Shown one piece after another: positions 18,284 through 26,640 of a stretch of DNA of 64,000 nucleotides. The stretch is from Pseudaestuariivita atlantica (GTDB taxonomy: Bacteria > Pseudomonadota > Alphaproteobacteria > Rhodobacterales > Rhodobacteraceae), in assembly GCF_001205715.1 (NCBI RefSeq), contig NZ_AQQZ01000003.1, positions 62,001-126,000 on the forward strand. Direction: 5' to 3'. The notes below the pieces were generated by a model that saw only the letters and a list, made by a program, of their open reading frames with translations, was not told the DNA's origin and did no database searches. The position numbers and the translations under genes were made by a program. Every line of letters begins with the position of its first letter. The stretch's first letter is position 1.

Positions 18284-18385
18284 TCCCCGCCCCCTCGCCT
18301 TTCCCGAAATCCTGACGCATCGTGAACGGGCCGCGCGCGGCCCGGTCGCGCCTTTGGGCGAAATGCTCAGAATCGGGGGGTAAAG

Positions 18386-19051
18386 TTGGCAGATTGTACA
18401 GAACCCACGCGCAAATTCCGGGTGCCGCAGACGATGTGGAGCCTCGAAACCCTCGGCCGCGTCCGCCTGTCCCGGCACTTCTACTTCCGCGATTTCCTCT
18501 ATTCCGAAATCGGCAACATCCACCGCATCCCCAACATCCCCGAAGACCCCAACCTCGCCATCGCGCATGGCCGGCGGCTGTGCGAGGAATTGCTGGACCC
18601 CCTGACCGAAACCTTCGGGCGGATCGCGGTGCGGTCGGGCTACCGCTCGCCTTCGCTCAACGCCTTCGGCAACCGCGAGAAGCTGAACTGCGCGCGCAAC
18701 GACAACCCGCTGGAATGTCACGTCTGGGATTACTTCGACGGTGACCGCGCCAATGCGGGCGCGTCCATCGTGATCCCGTGGTTCGCCGACCGTTATGCCC
18801 AAGGCCGGGACTGGCGCGACCTGGCGTGGTGGCTGCATGACCACCTTCCAAGTTATTCCGACATATGGTTTTTTCCCAAGCTCTGCGCCTTCAACCTGAC
18901 ATGGCGCGCGACGCCCCTGAAGCGGATCGACAGCTATATCGCGCCGCGCGGCGGGCTGTTGCGACCGGGCGCAACCCCCGGCGAAACCCTGCCGGAACGG
19001 CGCGAACGCTATGCCGATTTCCCACGGTTTCGCGGTCTCGACCTGCCATAG
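18386..19051 (+). CDS. Hypothetical protein with M15 peptidase-like patch
   Basis: A 221-residue protein. The string GRIAVRSGYRSPSLNAFGN (about 73-91) resembles the start of the D-Ala-D-Ala carboxypeptidase (M15/VanY) fold. The HxxxxxxD and HxH zinc pattern is not obvious: only ECHVWDYFDGD and WWLHDHLPSYSDIWF offer His and Asp. Activity is therefore uncertain. There is no signal peptide. The start is a TTG after a ggggggtaaag ribosome site; an ATG at codon 17 is the alternative. No function is assigned. Confidence 0.7.
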   Translation: MADCTEPTRKFRVPQTMWSLETLGRVRLSRHFYFRDFLYSEIGNIHRIPNIPEDPNLAIAHGRRLCEELLDPLTETFGRIAVRSGYRSPSLNAFGNREKLNCARNDNPLECHVWDYFDGDRANAGASIVIPWFADRYAQGRDWRDLAWWLHDHLPSYSDIWFFPKLCAFNLTWRATPLKRIDSYIAPRGGLLRPGATPGETLPERRERYADFPRFRGLDLP

Positions 19052-19120
19052 GTCACTGTCCCCTTGCGGGCGCGCGGGGCATGCGCCACAACCGGGATCA
19101 ACGCGCTCACAGGCCAGCGG

Positions 19121-19834
19121 ATGACTGACGAAACCCTTGTTTTCCTTCCCGGAACCATGTGCGACGCGCGCCTTTTCGCGCCGCAGATGTTCGAACTCGC
19201 ACCCGAACGCAGCGTCGTCATGGCCCCCGTCACCCGCGGGGAGCGCGTGGAAGAGATCGCATCCGGCCTTCTGGACGGCCTTCCGCGCCGATTTGCGCTG
19301 TGTGGTCAGGGACTTGGCGGGATGGTCGCGATCGACATCATGCGCCGCGCGCCCGACCGCGTGTCGCGCATCGCGCTCATCGCCACCAACGCGCTTCAGG
19401 ACACGCCCGCCGACGCCGCCCAGCGCGAAAGCTGGATTGTGGGCGCGCGGACGGGCCGCTTGCGCGAGGTCATGGCCGAGATGATCCCGCCCGAGGCGCT
19501 GGCCCCCGGCACCGACCGCGCCGCCATCCGCGCGCTGCTTGACGACATGGCCGATTTCCTCGGCCCCGAGATCTTCGTGCGCCAGATGCGCATCCTGCAG
19601 CGGCGGCGCGACCTGCAATCGGCGCTCAGGCGCTGCAAGGTGCCCGCGCTGATGATCGCCGGGTCCGAAGACCGGCTGTTCCCGGTCAAGCGCATGGAAT
19701 TCCTTGCGGAATTCACTCCCTATGCCAGCCTTCAGGTGATCGAGGGCGCGGGCCATTTTCCCAGCCTCGAAGCGCCCGGCGCGCTGTCGTCGGTCTTGCG
19801 TTCGTGGCTGTCTGCCCCTCTTGTATTGACATGA
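19121..19834 (+). CDS. Alpha/beta hydrolase
   Basis: A 237-residue hydrolase-fold protein. It starts with the strand LVFLPGTMCDARLFAPQ and has the elbow CGQGLGGM, where Gln-Gly replaces the usual Ser at the nucleophile (GxSxG reads G-Q-G-L-G). The His near the end is in IEGAGHFPSLEAP. Because the elbow lacks Ser it may not be a normal hydrolase. The ATG at 19121 is preferred to the earlier GTG-type frame. It overlaps the next gene by 4 nt. Confidence 0.8.
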   Translation: MTDETLVFLPGTMCDARLFAPQMFELAPERSVVMAPVTRGERVEEIASGLLDGLPRRFALCGQGLGGMVAIDIMRRAPDRVSRIALIATNALQDTPADAAQRESWIVGARTGRLREVMAEMIPPEALAPGTDRAAIRALLDDMADFLGPEIFVRQMRILQRRRDLQSALRRCKVPALMIAGSEDRLFPVKRMEFLAEFTPYASLQVIEGAGHFPSLEAPGALSSVLRSWLSAPLVLT

Positions 19835-20874
19835 AACGCCGCGCCTTCCTCTCTGCATCGACCGCCGCGCTGGCCGCCGGCTGCGCGCCGAACGAGATCG
19901 TCCGGACCCTCGCCCCGGACATGGCCACCACGCAGATCGAGCGCGTGCACCTCGTCGCCGCCCGCGAACTGGGCGCCACCGATCCGCTGTTCGGTCAGAA
20001 ACGCGTGCCGGGGCTGCATTTCGGCTGGGCCGACGTGTCGATCCCGCCGGTCCACGCGCTGGGAGAGATCGAATGGCCGCGCCCGAAAGAGACGCCGGAC
20101 CCCGCGCTTCATTTCCTGATGGCGGATCAAAAGGTTCTGCCGTCCATGGCAAGCCTTGACGCGACGCTGTCAGCGGCACCGGGCGGGAACGAACGGCTGC
20201 TGTTCGTCCACGGCTACAACACGCGCCTGCCCGGCCTGATCTATCGCGTGGCGCAGATGAGTGCCGATTTCCGCCCACCCCACCCGCTGACCGCCTTTGC
20301 CTGGCCCTCGGGCGGGGACGGGCGCGCTTACCTTTATGACCGCGACAGCGCGATCTTTGCCCGTGACGACCTGGAAACGACGCTGCAGGGCCTGACGAGG
20401 ACGGGCAAGGTGACGCTGCTGGCCCATTCGCTGGGCGGGTTCCTGACGATGGAGGCGCTGCGCGGGCTGGCCAAGAAGGGCGACCGGCGCACGCTGTCGC
20501 GCATCAACGGCGTCGTCCTGATGTCCCCCGACATCGATCCCGACGTCTTCCGCCGCCAGGCCGAGGCGATCGGCACCCTGCCGCAACCCTTCTTCCTGTT
20601 CGTTGGCCAGCGCGACCGCGCGCTGCGCCTGTCGTCCTTCCTGCGCGGGAGCAAGCCCCAGCTTGGCCTCATAGACAGCGCCGAGGCGGTCGCGGGCCTG
20701 CCCGTCACCGTCATCGACTTCACCAACCTGTCCGAGGGCGAGGATTTCGACCACTTCGTGCCGATCACCTCGCCATCGGCCATCCGGCAGCTGCGCGGGC
20801 TGTTCGACCTTCTGGAGCAGGGCAATGCGGGGTTCGACCGCTTCGTGCAGCTGGGCGAGCGCGGCCCGACCTGA
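19831..20874 (+). CDS. Predicted lipoprotein of the DUF900 alpha/beta hydrolase family
   Basis: A 347-residue protein. The N-terminus MKRRAFLSASTAALAAGC is a lipobox signal, so the mature protein is probably anchored by Cys18 to a membrane. The hydrolase domain starts near residue 125 (LLFVHGYNT) with the elbow AHSLGG and the segment FAWPSGGDGRAYLYDRDSA that defines the DUF900 group. The C-terminal DFDHFVPITSPSAIR carries the His. It is coupled by a 4-nt overlap to the preceding hydrolase. Substrate unknown. Confidence 0.85.
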   Translation: MKRRAFLSASTAALAAGCAPNEIVRTLAPDMATTQIERVHLVAARELGATDPLFGQKRVPGLHFGWADVSIPPVHALGEIEWPRPKETPDPALHFLMADQKVLPSMASLDATLSAAPGGNERLLFVHGYNTRLPGLIYRVAQMSADFRPPHPLTAFAWPSGGDGRAYLYDRDSAIFARDDLETTLQGLTRTGKVTLLAHSLGGFLTMEALRGLAKKGDRRTLSRINGVVLMSPDIDPDVFRRQAEAIGTLPQPFFLFVGQRDRALRLSSFLRGSKPQLGLIDSAEAVAGLPVTVIDFTNLSEGEDFDHFVPITSPSAIRQLRGLFDLLEQGNAGFDRFVQLGERGPT

Positions 20875-20880
20875 CGCCAT

Positions 20881-20906
20881 GCGCACCGGGCCTAGCCCCG
20901 GTGCGC
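20881..20906. terminator. Bidirectional hairpin between convergent hydrolase genes
   Basis: A 10-bp perfect stem GCGCACCGGG/CCCGGTGCGC with a 6-nt loop fills the 17-nt gap and runs into the end of the minus-strand gene. It contains that gene's stop codon. It lacks a long T run on either side, so its strength is uncertain. Confidence 0.5.
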
Positions 20907-21644
20907 GACCTTCTCCACCGACTTCTCGATCAGGGTCAGGCAATCGGGTGTCGAGAACCGATGATCCGCGCCCTTGACCAGCGTCAGGCGGATGTCGTCG
21001 CCGGTGGCATGTTCCAGCAGGCGCAGCGCGACGGACATGTCCACGTCTTCGTCCGCCGTGCCCTGCAGCATCCGCACCGGGAACGGCAGGTAGAGCGGCG
21101 AGCGCAGGACAAGCTGCGCGCGCCCGTCCTCGATCATGCGGGAGGTGATGGGATAGGGCTCCCCGTAATCCGAGGGCAGGTGCACGACGCCGTCGCGCTC
21201 CATCGCTGCCTTCTGGTCGTCGGTGAAGCTGGCCCACATGCCGTCCTCGGTGAAATCGGGCGCGGCGGCGATGGTGACAAGGCCCGCGACACGTTCGGGC
21301 ATGGCCCGCGCGATCAACAGCGACACCCAGCCGCCCATCGACGAGCCGACAAGGATCTGCGGCCCCTCGGTCAGCGCGCCCAGAACGGCCATCGCGTCCG
21401 CCGCCCAGTCGCCGATGCAGCCTTCGGTGAAGGTGCCAGAGGACTGGCCGTGCCCGGAATAGTCGAACCGCAGGAACGCGCGTCCCGCGCGCTGTGCCCA
21501 GTCTTCGAGATGCACCGCCTTGGTGCCGGTCATGTCCGACATCAACCCGCCAAGGAACACCACGCCGGGGCCGCGTCCTTTGGTCCGGTGATAGGCGATT
21601 CGCCGCCCCATGGGCGTCTCGAACATGTCGGGCATCGTCGGCAC
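20892..21644 (-). CDS. Alpha/beta hydrolase (ABHD10/palmitoyl-thioesterase-like)
   Basis: A 250-residue serine hydrolase. The elbow is VGSSMGGW, with FLGGLMSDMTGTKA for the oxyanion strand and LRFDYSGHGQSSG after it. This resembles ABHD10-type acyl thioesterases. The acid and His are in LQGTADEDV and VKGADHRFS. The start has a gagggagtgcc ribosome site. It is transcribed away from the ArsR-type regulator, so the two share the 102-nt promoter gap. Confidence 0.85.
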   Translation of the reverse strand: MPTMPDMFETPMGRRIAYHRTKGRGPGVVFLGGLMSDMTGTKAVHLEDWAQRAGRAFLRFDYSGHGQSSGTFTEGCIGDWAADAMAVLGALTEGPQILVGSSMGGWVSLLIARAMPERVAGLVTIAAAPDFTEDGMWASFTDDQKAAMERDGVVHLPSDYGEPYPITSRMIEDGRAQLVLRSPLYLPFPVRMLQGTADEDVDMSVALRLLEHATGDDIRLTLVKGADHRFSTPDCLTLIEKSVEKVAHRG

Positions 21645-21710
21645 TCCCTCTCTTTGCCCCTGATCCTACAGGGATTTCCGCCGCAGGACAGGCCCCTATA
21701 CGTGACCATA

Positions 21711-21740
21711 TTGACACGTGACTAATTACTCACATAACTA
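21711..21740 (+). promoter_or_regulatory. Promoter with overlapping palindromic operator (ArsR-SRPBCC gene)
   Basis: TTGACA at 21711-21716 matches the -35 consensus fully. A 17-18-nt spacer leads to ATAACT/TAACTA at 21734-21740. The spacer holds the inverted repeat GTGACTAATTACTCAC (21718-21733), symmetric at 14 of 16 positions, which is where an ArsR-type repressor would block polymerase. The expected start of transcription falls at or next to the ATG at 21747. Confidence 0.6.
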
Positions 21741-21746
21741 TGACCC

Positions 21747-22529
21747 ATGGATGCGATCTTCAAAGCCCTGAACGACCCGACCCGCCGCGCGCTGCTGGAT
21801 GCGTTGCGGGCGCGGGACGGGCAAAGCCTCAGCGATCTCGAAGCCAATACCGAGATGACGCGCTTCGGCGTGATGAAACATCTCAAGCTGCTGGAAGAGG
21901 CCGGGCTGGTGACCACCCGCAAGCAGGGCCGGTTCAAGTACCACTACCTGAACGCCGTGCCCCTGCAGGAGGTGATCGACCGCTGGATCGAACCTTTGCT
22001 CGCCAAGCCCATGGCGCGCGGGATGCTCGACCTGAAGGCGCATCTGGAAACCGAGGTGCCCCCACCCAACCCGAAAGGAGCCACCATGCTCGACACCGAC
22101 CAAAAGCCCGACTTCGTCCACCAGACGCTGATCCGCTGCACGCAGGACGCCCTGTGGGACGCGCTGACGCGGGCCGACCTTCTGGCGCAGTACCATTTCG
22201 CCTGCGATGCCGCCGAAGGCGACGCCGCCGTGGGCGAACCCACGAACATGCTGCGCGCCGACGGGTCGGTCATGCTGACGCAGGTCACCACGCGGCTCGA
22301 CCCCAAGACGCGGATCGAACAGACGTTCGAGCCCAACTGGTTCGAAGGCGACAACGCCAAGAGCCGCATCGTGTTCGTGATCGAACCCGAGGGCACGGCC
22401 TGCAAGCTGACCTGCGAGCATTACGACATTCCCGCCGGGCAGGAAGGCGTGGCCGAAGGCTGGGCGCGTCACATCGCGTCGCTGAAAAGCTGGCTGGAAA
22501 CCGGCGAACCGATCAAGATGGGGCGCTGA
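21747..22529 (+). CDS. ArsR-type regulator fused to an SRPBCC (AHSA1) domain
   Basis: A 260-residue two-domain protein. Residues 1-95 are an ArsR winged helix (IFKALNDPTRRALLDALRAR, FGVMKHLKLLEEAGLV). Residues 120-255 are an SRPBCC/AHSA1 ligand-binding fold (VHQTLIRCTQDALWDALT, FNW-like EPNWFEGD, GWARHIASLKSWLETG). Elsewhere these are often two adjacent genes; here they form one chain. There is no ribosome site before the ATG. It is probably an autorepressor that responds to a small hydrophobic molecule. A MAPEG gene follows 1 nt after its stop. Confidence 0.9.
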   Translation: MDAIFKALNDPTRRALLDALRARDGQSLSDLEANTEMTRFGVMKHLKLLEEAGLVTTRKQGRFKYHYLNAVPLQEVIDRWIEPLLAKPMARGMLDLKAHLETEVPPPNPKGATMLDTDQKPDFVHQTLIRCTQDALWDALTRADLLAQYHFACDAAEGDAAVGEPTNMLRADGSVMLTQVTTRLDPKTRIEQTFEPNWFEGDNAKSRIVFVIEPEGTACKLTCEHYDIPAGQEGVAEGWARHIASLKSWLETGEPIKMGR

Positions 22530-22530
22530 G

Positions 22531-22929
22531 ATGTCTGTCGAACTGACCTACCTGCTGCTGACCGCGCTGCTGGCCGGATCGCTGTGGATCCCGTTCATCG
22601 TCGGCGTCACGTCCGAGGCGGAGGATTTCACCGATTTCACCCGCCCGCCGGACCTGACCCGGATGCGCCCGTGGGTTCACCGCGCCTTTCGCGCGCACCA
22701 GAACCTGCTGGAAACCCTTGTACCCTTCGCCATCGCCGTCGTGGTAGCGCATGTGGCGGGCGTGTCGACGCAGGTCACGATCTGGGCAAGCGTCGCGTTC
22801 TTCTGGATCCGCGTCGTGCACGCGGCGGGCATGATCTCGGGCTACGCGGTGTTCCCGGTCCGCCCGGTGATCTTCACGGCCAGCTACCTGTGCACGCTGG
22901 CCATCGTGGCGGCGGTGCTGCTGGCCTGA
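22531..22929 (+). CDS. MAPEG family membrane protein
   Basis: A 132-residue protein with four hydrophobic helices. The family pattern is visible in RMRPWVHRAFRAHQNLLETLVPFAIAV (split here by helix ends), FWIRVVHAAGMISGYAVFPV and the C-terminal helix. MAPEG proteins include membrane glutathione transferases and peroxidases. It sits 1 nt after the ArsR-SRPBCC gene and must be coregulated with it, which suggests a response to a hydrophobic electrophile. Confidence 0.9.
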   Translation: MSVELTYLLLTALLAGSLWIPFIVGVTSEAEDFTDFTRPPDLTRMRPWVHRAFRAHQNLLETLVPFAIAVVVAHVAGVSTQVTIWASVAFFWIRVVHAAGMISGYAVFPVRPVIFTASYLCTLAIVAAVLLA

Positions 22930-22948
22930 GGCCACCCGCCGCCATCCC

Positions 22949-22977
22949 GCGCGCGCTCCGGTCCGGGGCGCGCGCGC
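22949..22977 (+). terminator. Terminator after the MAPEG gene
   Basis: A GC-only hairpin (GCGCGCGC against GCGCGCGC, extended by TCC/GGG) begins 20 nt after the stop and is followed by tctctctttctc. It lies between two convergent genes. Confidence 0.6.
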
Positions 22978-22987
22978 TCTCTCTTTC

Positions 22988-23194
22988 TCAGCCGCCAACA
23001 TACCCGCCGCCGCGCGGGCGGTAGAACACCTTCTGGTTGTGCAGCCGCCCCAGCAGGTCGTGCACCGAACGCCGCCGGCAGGAGCTGCCGTCGCGCGCGC
23101 TTTCGGCCAGACGCAAGGTGTGATCGCGCAGCGCGTCCTCGATCATCTCCAGATCCTCGACACTCAGTTCAAACGTGGTGTTGGGCTTTGCCAT
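22988..23194 (-). CDS. Small hypothetical protein
   Basis: A 68-residue protein starting MAKPNTTFELSVEDLEMIED. It is helical and charged for the first 45 residues and ends in a basic, glycine-rich tail (YRPRGGGYVGG). It has a single Cys in DGSSCRRRS. AGGAGG lies six bases before the ATG at 23194, which supports translation and excludes the longer frame to 23257. I do not recognise a family beyond a generic small conserved protein of this bacterial group. Confidence 0.75.
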   Translation of the reverse strand: MAKPNTTFELSVEDLEMIEDALRDHTLRLAESARDGSSCRRRSVHDLLGRLHNQKVFYRPRGGGYVGG

Positions 23195-23289
23195 GCGGTC
23201 CTCCTGCGTCCTCTCGTTTCCGATGCGAAACATATGGGCGAGTCGCAAGAAGTCCACGTATTCTTAGGCATACCGAAATCGGGGGGTGG

Positions 23290-24549
23290 TCAGCGGCCCT
23301 CGACCTCCTCCAGCCGCAGCGCCAGAAGCCCCCCGCCGGCCGCCATCGCGGCAAAGAGGATCAGGGTGATCTCGGCCCCGAACACCGCACCCACGCCTGC
23401 CACGAGGCCGGTGGCCAGCAACAGGACCCCGATCACCGTGTTGGCCACCGCGGCATAGGCCGCGCGCCGGTCTTCGGGGGCCATGTCGACAAGGTAGGTG
23501 GACCGCCCCTGCCGGACGCCGTGATAGGCCACCATCTGCACGAACAGCGCCAGCGGCATCGCCAGAAGCGCGCCGCCAAGACCCGCAAGTGCCAGCCCGA
23601 CCGCCGCCAGCATCGCCGCCGCCGCGATCCCGCCGGCCATCGCCAGCACGAGGCGGCTCGACCGGTCGGCGAGCCGGCCCCAGACGTAGGATGACAGAAG
23701 CGACCCGGCGGCAGAGGCCAGCAGCATCGCCCCCAGCCGGTCCAGCGCCAGCACGCCCTGCGCGCTGCCCAAGAGCACGAAATAGGGCGGCGCCAGCGAG
23801 GTGGCGATCAGAAGGCCCCGCACCACCAGGAACAGCCGCAGCCGCGCGTCCTCGCGCAGGGGCGAGAGGTCAAGCGCGGGCGCGTCCGCCTCGGCGGTCG
23901 AAGGCTCCTCCTCCACCCGCGCCATGACCATCGCGGCCGACGCCCACAGGATCGCGGCCAGCGCGATGGCGGCCAGCACCGCCGCCTCGGACCGCAGGAT
24001 GCCCGCGATCAGCAGCCCCGCGAAGACGAGCACCGCGACGGACGAGGCCGACGCCGCGAAGCCGGTGATCGCACCGCGCCGCGTCTTGGCGATGGTCTTG
24101 CCGAGGATGTCCTTGAACGACACCGAACAGGCCGCGCGGAACATGGCGAGCATGGCCAGCGCGGCGCAAATCGCGAACCCGGCGGCAAGGCCCGACAGGG
24201 TGACGCCCGCCAGCACGATCAGCGCGGCGGCGATCCCCTGCCCGGCCGCCCCGGTGACCCACATCCAGCGCCGCGCCTGCATCCGGCGCAGCCGCCCCGC
24301 CAGCAGGATCTGCGGCAACAGCGCCCCCGCCTCGCGGATCGGCACAAGGGCCGAGATCAGCCATGCCGGGGCGCCCAGCGACTGCATCAGCCAGCTCAGC
24401 ACCAGCTTAGGGTCGATCAGCCCGTCGGCGACCTTGGTCTGGCCCAGCGCCGCGACGTGGCGCAGGCCGTTGCGCGCCTCGGTCTCGTCCGCCGCTCCGT
24501 CGGCGTCGGTCAGCGCGTCGAACGCGGTGCTTGCGGTCATGCCGGTCAT
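23290..24549 (-). CDS. MFS transporter
   Basis: A 419-residue inner-membrane protein with 11-12 hydrophobic helices. The N-terminal 50 residues are polar and cytosolic, and there is a large polar loop around residues 205-235 (ARVEEEPSTAEADAPALDLS). The loop GRLADRSSRLVLAMAGG after the first helix of the second half is the MFS signature. The start at 24549 is chosen for length and position after a ggggcagaac ribosome site; the frame continues 207 nt upstream. Substrate unknown. Divergent from thrS. Confidence 0.85.
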   Translation of the reverse strand: MTGMTASTAFDALTDADGAADETEARNGLRHVAALGQTKVADGLIDPKLVLSWLMQSLGAPAWLISALVPIREAGALLPQILLAGRLRRMQARRWMWVTGAAGQGIAAALIVLAGVTLSGLAAGFAICAALAMLAMFRAACSVSFKDILGKTIAKTRRGAITGFAASASSVAVLVFAGLLIAGILRSEAAVLAAIALAAILWASAAMVMARVEEEPSTAEADAPALDLSPLREDARLRLFLVVRGLLIATSLAPPYFVLLGSAQGVLALDRLGAMLLASAAGSLLSSYVWGRLADRSSRLVLAMAGGIAAAAMLAAVGLALAGLGGALLAMPLALFVQMVAYHGVRQGRSTYLVDMAPEDRRAAYAAVANTVIGVLLLATGLVAGVGAVFGAEITLILFAAMAAGGGLLALRLEEVEGR

Positions 24550-24652
24550 GTTCTGCCCCCGAATGGCTTGACCGCACCGTGCGGCCATGCAAACGACAAC
24601 GCGAACCCGCAACCGGGCGTTCCGTGGGCGCCAGACTGACGAGGAGGACACG

Positions 24653-26599
24653 ATGTCCCAGATCTCCCTCACCTTCCCCGATGGCAATGCGCGTGACTTC
24701 GACGCGGGCGTGACGCCCGCCGAGGTGGCCGAAAGCATTTCGAAAAGCCTTGGCAAGAAGGCGATCAGCGCGACCGTGAACGGCGCGCATCACGACCTGC
24801 AATGGCCGATCGAGGCGGATGCCTCCATCGCGATCCACACCATGCAGGACGACGAGCAGGCGCTGGAACTGATCCGCCACGATTGCGCGCATATCATGGC
24901 CCGCGCCGTGCAGGAGATCTGGCCCGACACCAAGGTCACCATCGGCCCGGTCATCGCCAATGGCTGGTACTACGATTTCGACCGGGCAGAGCCCTTCACG
25001 CCCGAAGACCTCGGCCTGATCGAAAAGAAGATGAAAGAGATCATCAACGCCCGCGACCCCGTCCGGACCGAGGTCTGGGACCGCCCGCGTGCGATCAAGC
25101 ATTACGAGGACAATGGCGAGCCCTACAAGGTCGAGCTGATCGAGGCGATCCCCGGCGACGAGCCCCTGCGCATGTATTGGCACGGCGACTGGCAGGACCT
25201 CTGCCGCGGCCCGCACCTGCAACATACCGGGCAGGTGCCGGGTGACGCGTTCAAGCTGATGTCGATCGCAGGCGCCTACTGGCGCGGCGACAGCGACCGC
25301 GCCATGCTGCAACGCATCTACGGCGTCGCGTTCAAGAACCGCGAGGACCTGAAAAAGCACCTCCTGATGCTCGAAGAAGCGGCCAGGCGCGATCACCGCA
25401 AGCTGGGGCGCGAGATGGACCTGTTCCACATGCAGGAAGAGGCGCCGGGCCAGATCTTCTGGCACCCCAACGGCTGGACCGTCTACACCACCCTGCAGGA
25501 TTACATGCGCCGCAAGCAACGCGCGGGCGGCTATGTCGAGGTGAACACCCCGCAGGTCGTCGACCGCAAGCTGTGGGAGGCCTCGGGCCACTGGGAAAAG
25601 TACCAGGAGAACATGTTCATCGTCGAAGTGGACGAGGACCATGCCCGCGAGAAGGCGATCAACGCGCTGAAGCCGATGAACTGCCCCTGCCACGTGCAGA
25701 TCTTCAACCAGGGCATCAAGTCCTACCGCGACTTGCCCCTGCGCATGGCCGAATTCGGATCGTGTGCGCGGTATGAACCCTCGGGCGCGCTGCACGGGAT
25801 CATGCGGGTGCGCGGGTTCACGCAGGACGATGGCCACATCTTCTGCCGCGAGGACCAGATCGAGTCGGAGACCGCCGTCTACATCGACTTCCTGTCGTCG
25901 ATCTACCGCGACCTCGGCTTTGCCGAGTTCCGCGTCAAGTTCTCGGACCGGCCCGACACCCGCGCCGGATCGGACGAGATCTGGGACAAGGCCGAAGCGG
26001 CGCTTCTGTCGGCCACCCGCGCGGCGGGGATCGAGCCCGAGATGAACCCCGGCGAGGGCGCGTTCTATGGCCCGAAACTGGAATTCGTGCTGACCGACGC
26101 AATCGGGCGCGACTGGCAATGCGGCACCCACCAGGTGGATTTCGTGCTGCCCGAACGGCTTGACGCGACCTATATCGGCGAGGACGGGGCCAAGCACCGC
26201 CCGGTCATGCTGCACCGCGCGACACTCGGGTCGTTCGAACGCTTCATCGGCATCCTGATCGAGGAACACGCCGGCAAATTGCCCTTCTGGCTGGCACCGC
26301 GTCAGGTCGTCGTCGCCTCCATCACGTCCGAGGCGAATGCCTTCGTGCACGAGGTCGTGGAGACCCTGAAGGCGGCGGGTGTCCGGGCCGAGGCGGATAT
26401 CCGCAACGAGAAGATCAACTACAAGGTCCGCGAACACTCGGTCGGCAAGGTGCCCGTGATCCTCGCCATCGGCCACCGCGAGGTCGAGGAACGCACCGTC
26501 AGCCTGCGACGGCTGGGGGAGAAGCAGTCCTCGGTCATCGCGCTGGACGAGGTCGTGCCGCAACTGGCCGCCGAGGCCACGCCGCCCGACCTGCGCTGA
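24653..26599 (+). CDS. thrS: Threonyl-tRNA synthetase
   Basis: A 648-residue class II synthetase. TGS domain 1-60 ([14 protein letters not shown]), editing domain 61-240 with [14 protein letters not shown] and [19 protein letters not shown], and catalytic core 250-535 with motif 1 ([17 protein letters not shown]), the zinc Cys in [10 protein letters not shown], motif 2 ([20 protein letters not shown]) and motif 3 ([14 protein letters not shown]). The anticodon-binding domain is 545-640. Start at 24653 follows GAGGAGGACACG. The length is normal for the alphaproteobacterial enzyme. Confidence 0.98.
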   Translation: MSQISLTFPDGNARDFDAGVTPAEVAESISKSLGKKAISATVNGAHHDLQWPIEADASIAIHTMQDDEQALELIRHDCAHIMARAVQEIWPDTKVTIGPVIANGWYYDFDRAEPFTPEDLGLIEKKMKEIINARDPVRTEVWDRPRAIKHYEDNGEPYKVELIEAIPGDEPLRMYWHGDWQDLCRGPHLQHTGQVPGDAFKLMSIAGAYWRGDSDRAMLQRIYGVAFKNREDLKKHLLMLEEAARRDHRKLGREMDLFHMQEEAPGQIFWHPNGWTVYTTLQDYMRRKQRAGGYVEVNTPQVVDRKLWEASGHWEKYQENMFIVEVDEDHAREKAINALKPMNCPCHVQIFNQGIKSYRDLPLRMAEFGSCARYEPSGALHGIMRVRGFTQDDGHIFCREDQIESETAVYIDFLSSIYRDLGFAEFRVKFSDRPDTRAGSDEIWDKAEAALLSATRAAGIEPEMNPGEGAFYGPKLEFVLTDAIGRDWQCGTHQVDFVLPERLDATYIGEDGAKHRPVMLHRATLGSFERFIGILIEEHAGKLPFWLAPRQVVVASITSEANAFVHEVVETLKAAGVRAEADIRNEKINYKVREHSVGKVPVILAIGHREVEERTVSLRRLGEKQSSVIALDEVVPQLAAEATPPDLR

Positions 26600-26607
26600 T
26601 CCTCAAC

Positions 26608-26631
26608 GGCGCGCGCAGACCCGCGCGCGCC
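26608..26631 (+). terminator. GC hairpin after thrS
   Basis: The stem GGCGCGCGC pairs with CGCGCGCGCC around loop agacc, starting 9 nt after the thrS stop and ending 9 nt before the convergent gene. No T run is present, so it may be only a partial terminator. Confidence 0.45.
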
Positions 26632-26640
26632 GCTCCCCGG

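Noticed and set aside
24407-26563. 718-residue minus-strand open frame opposite thrS
   Set aside because: thrS is full length with all synthetase motifs; the antisense frame is a high-GC artefact.
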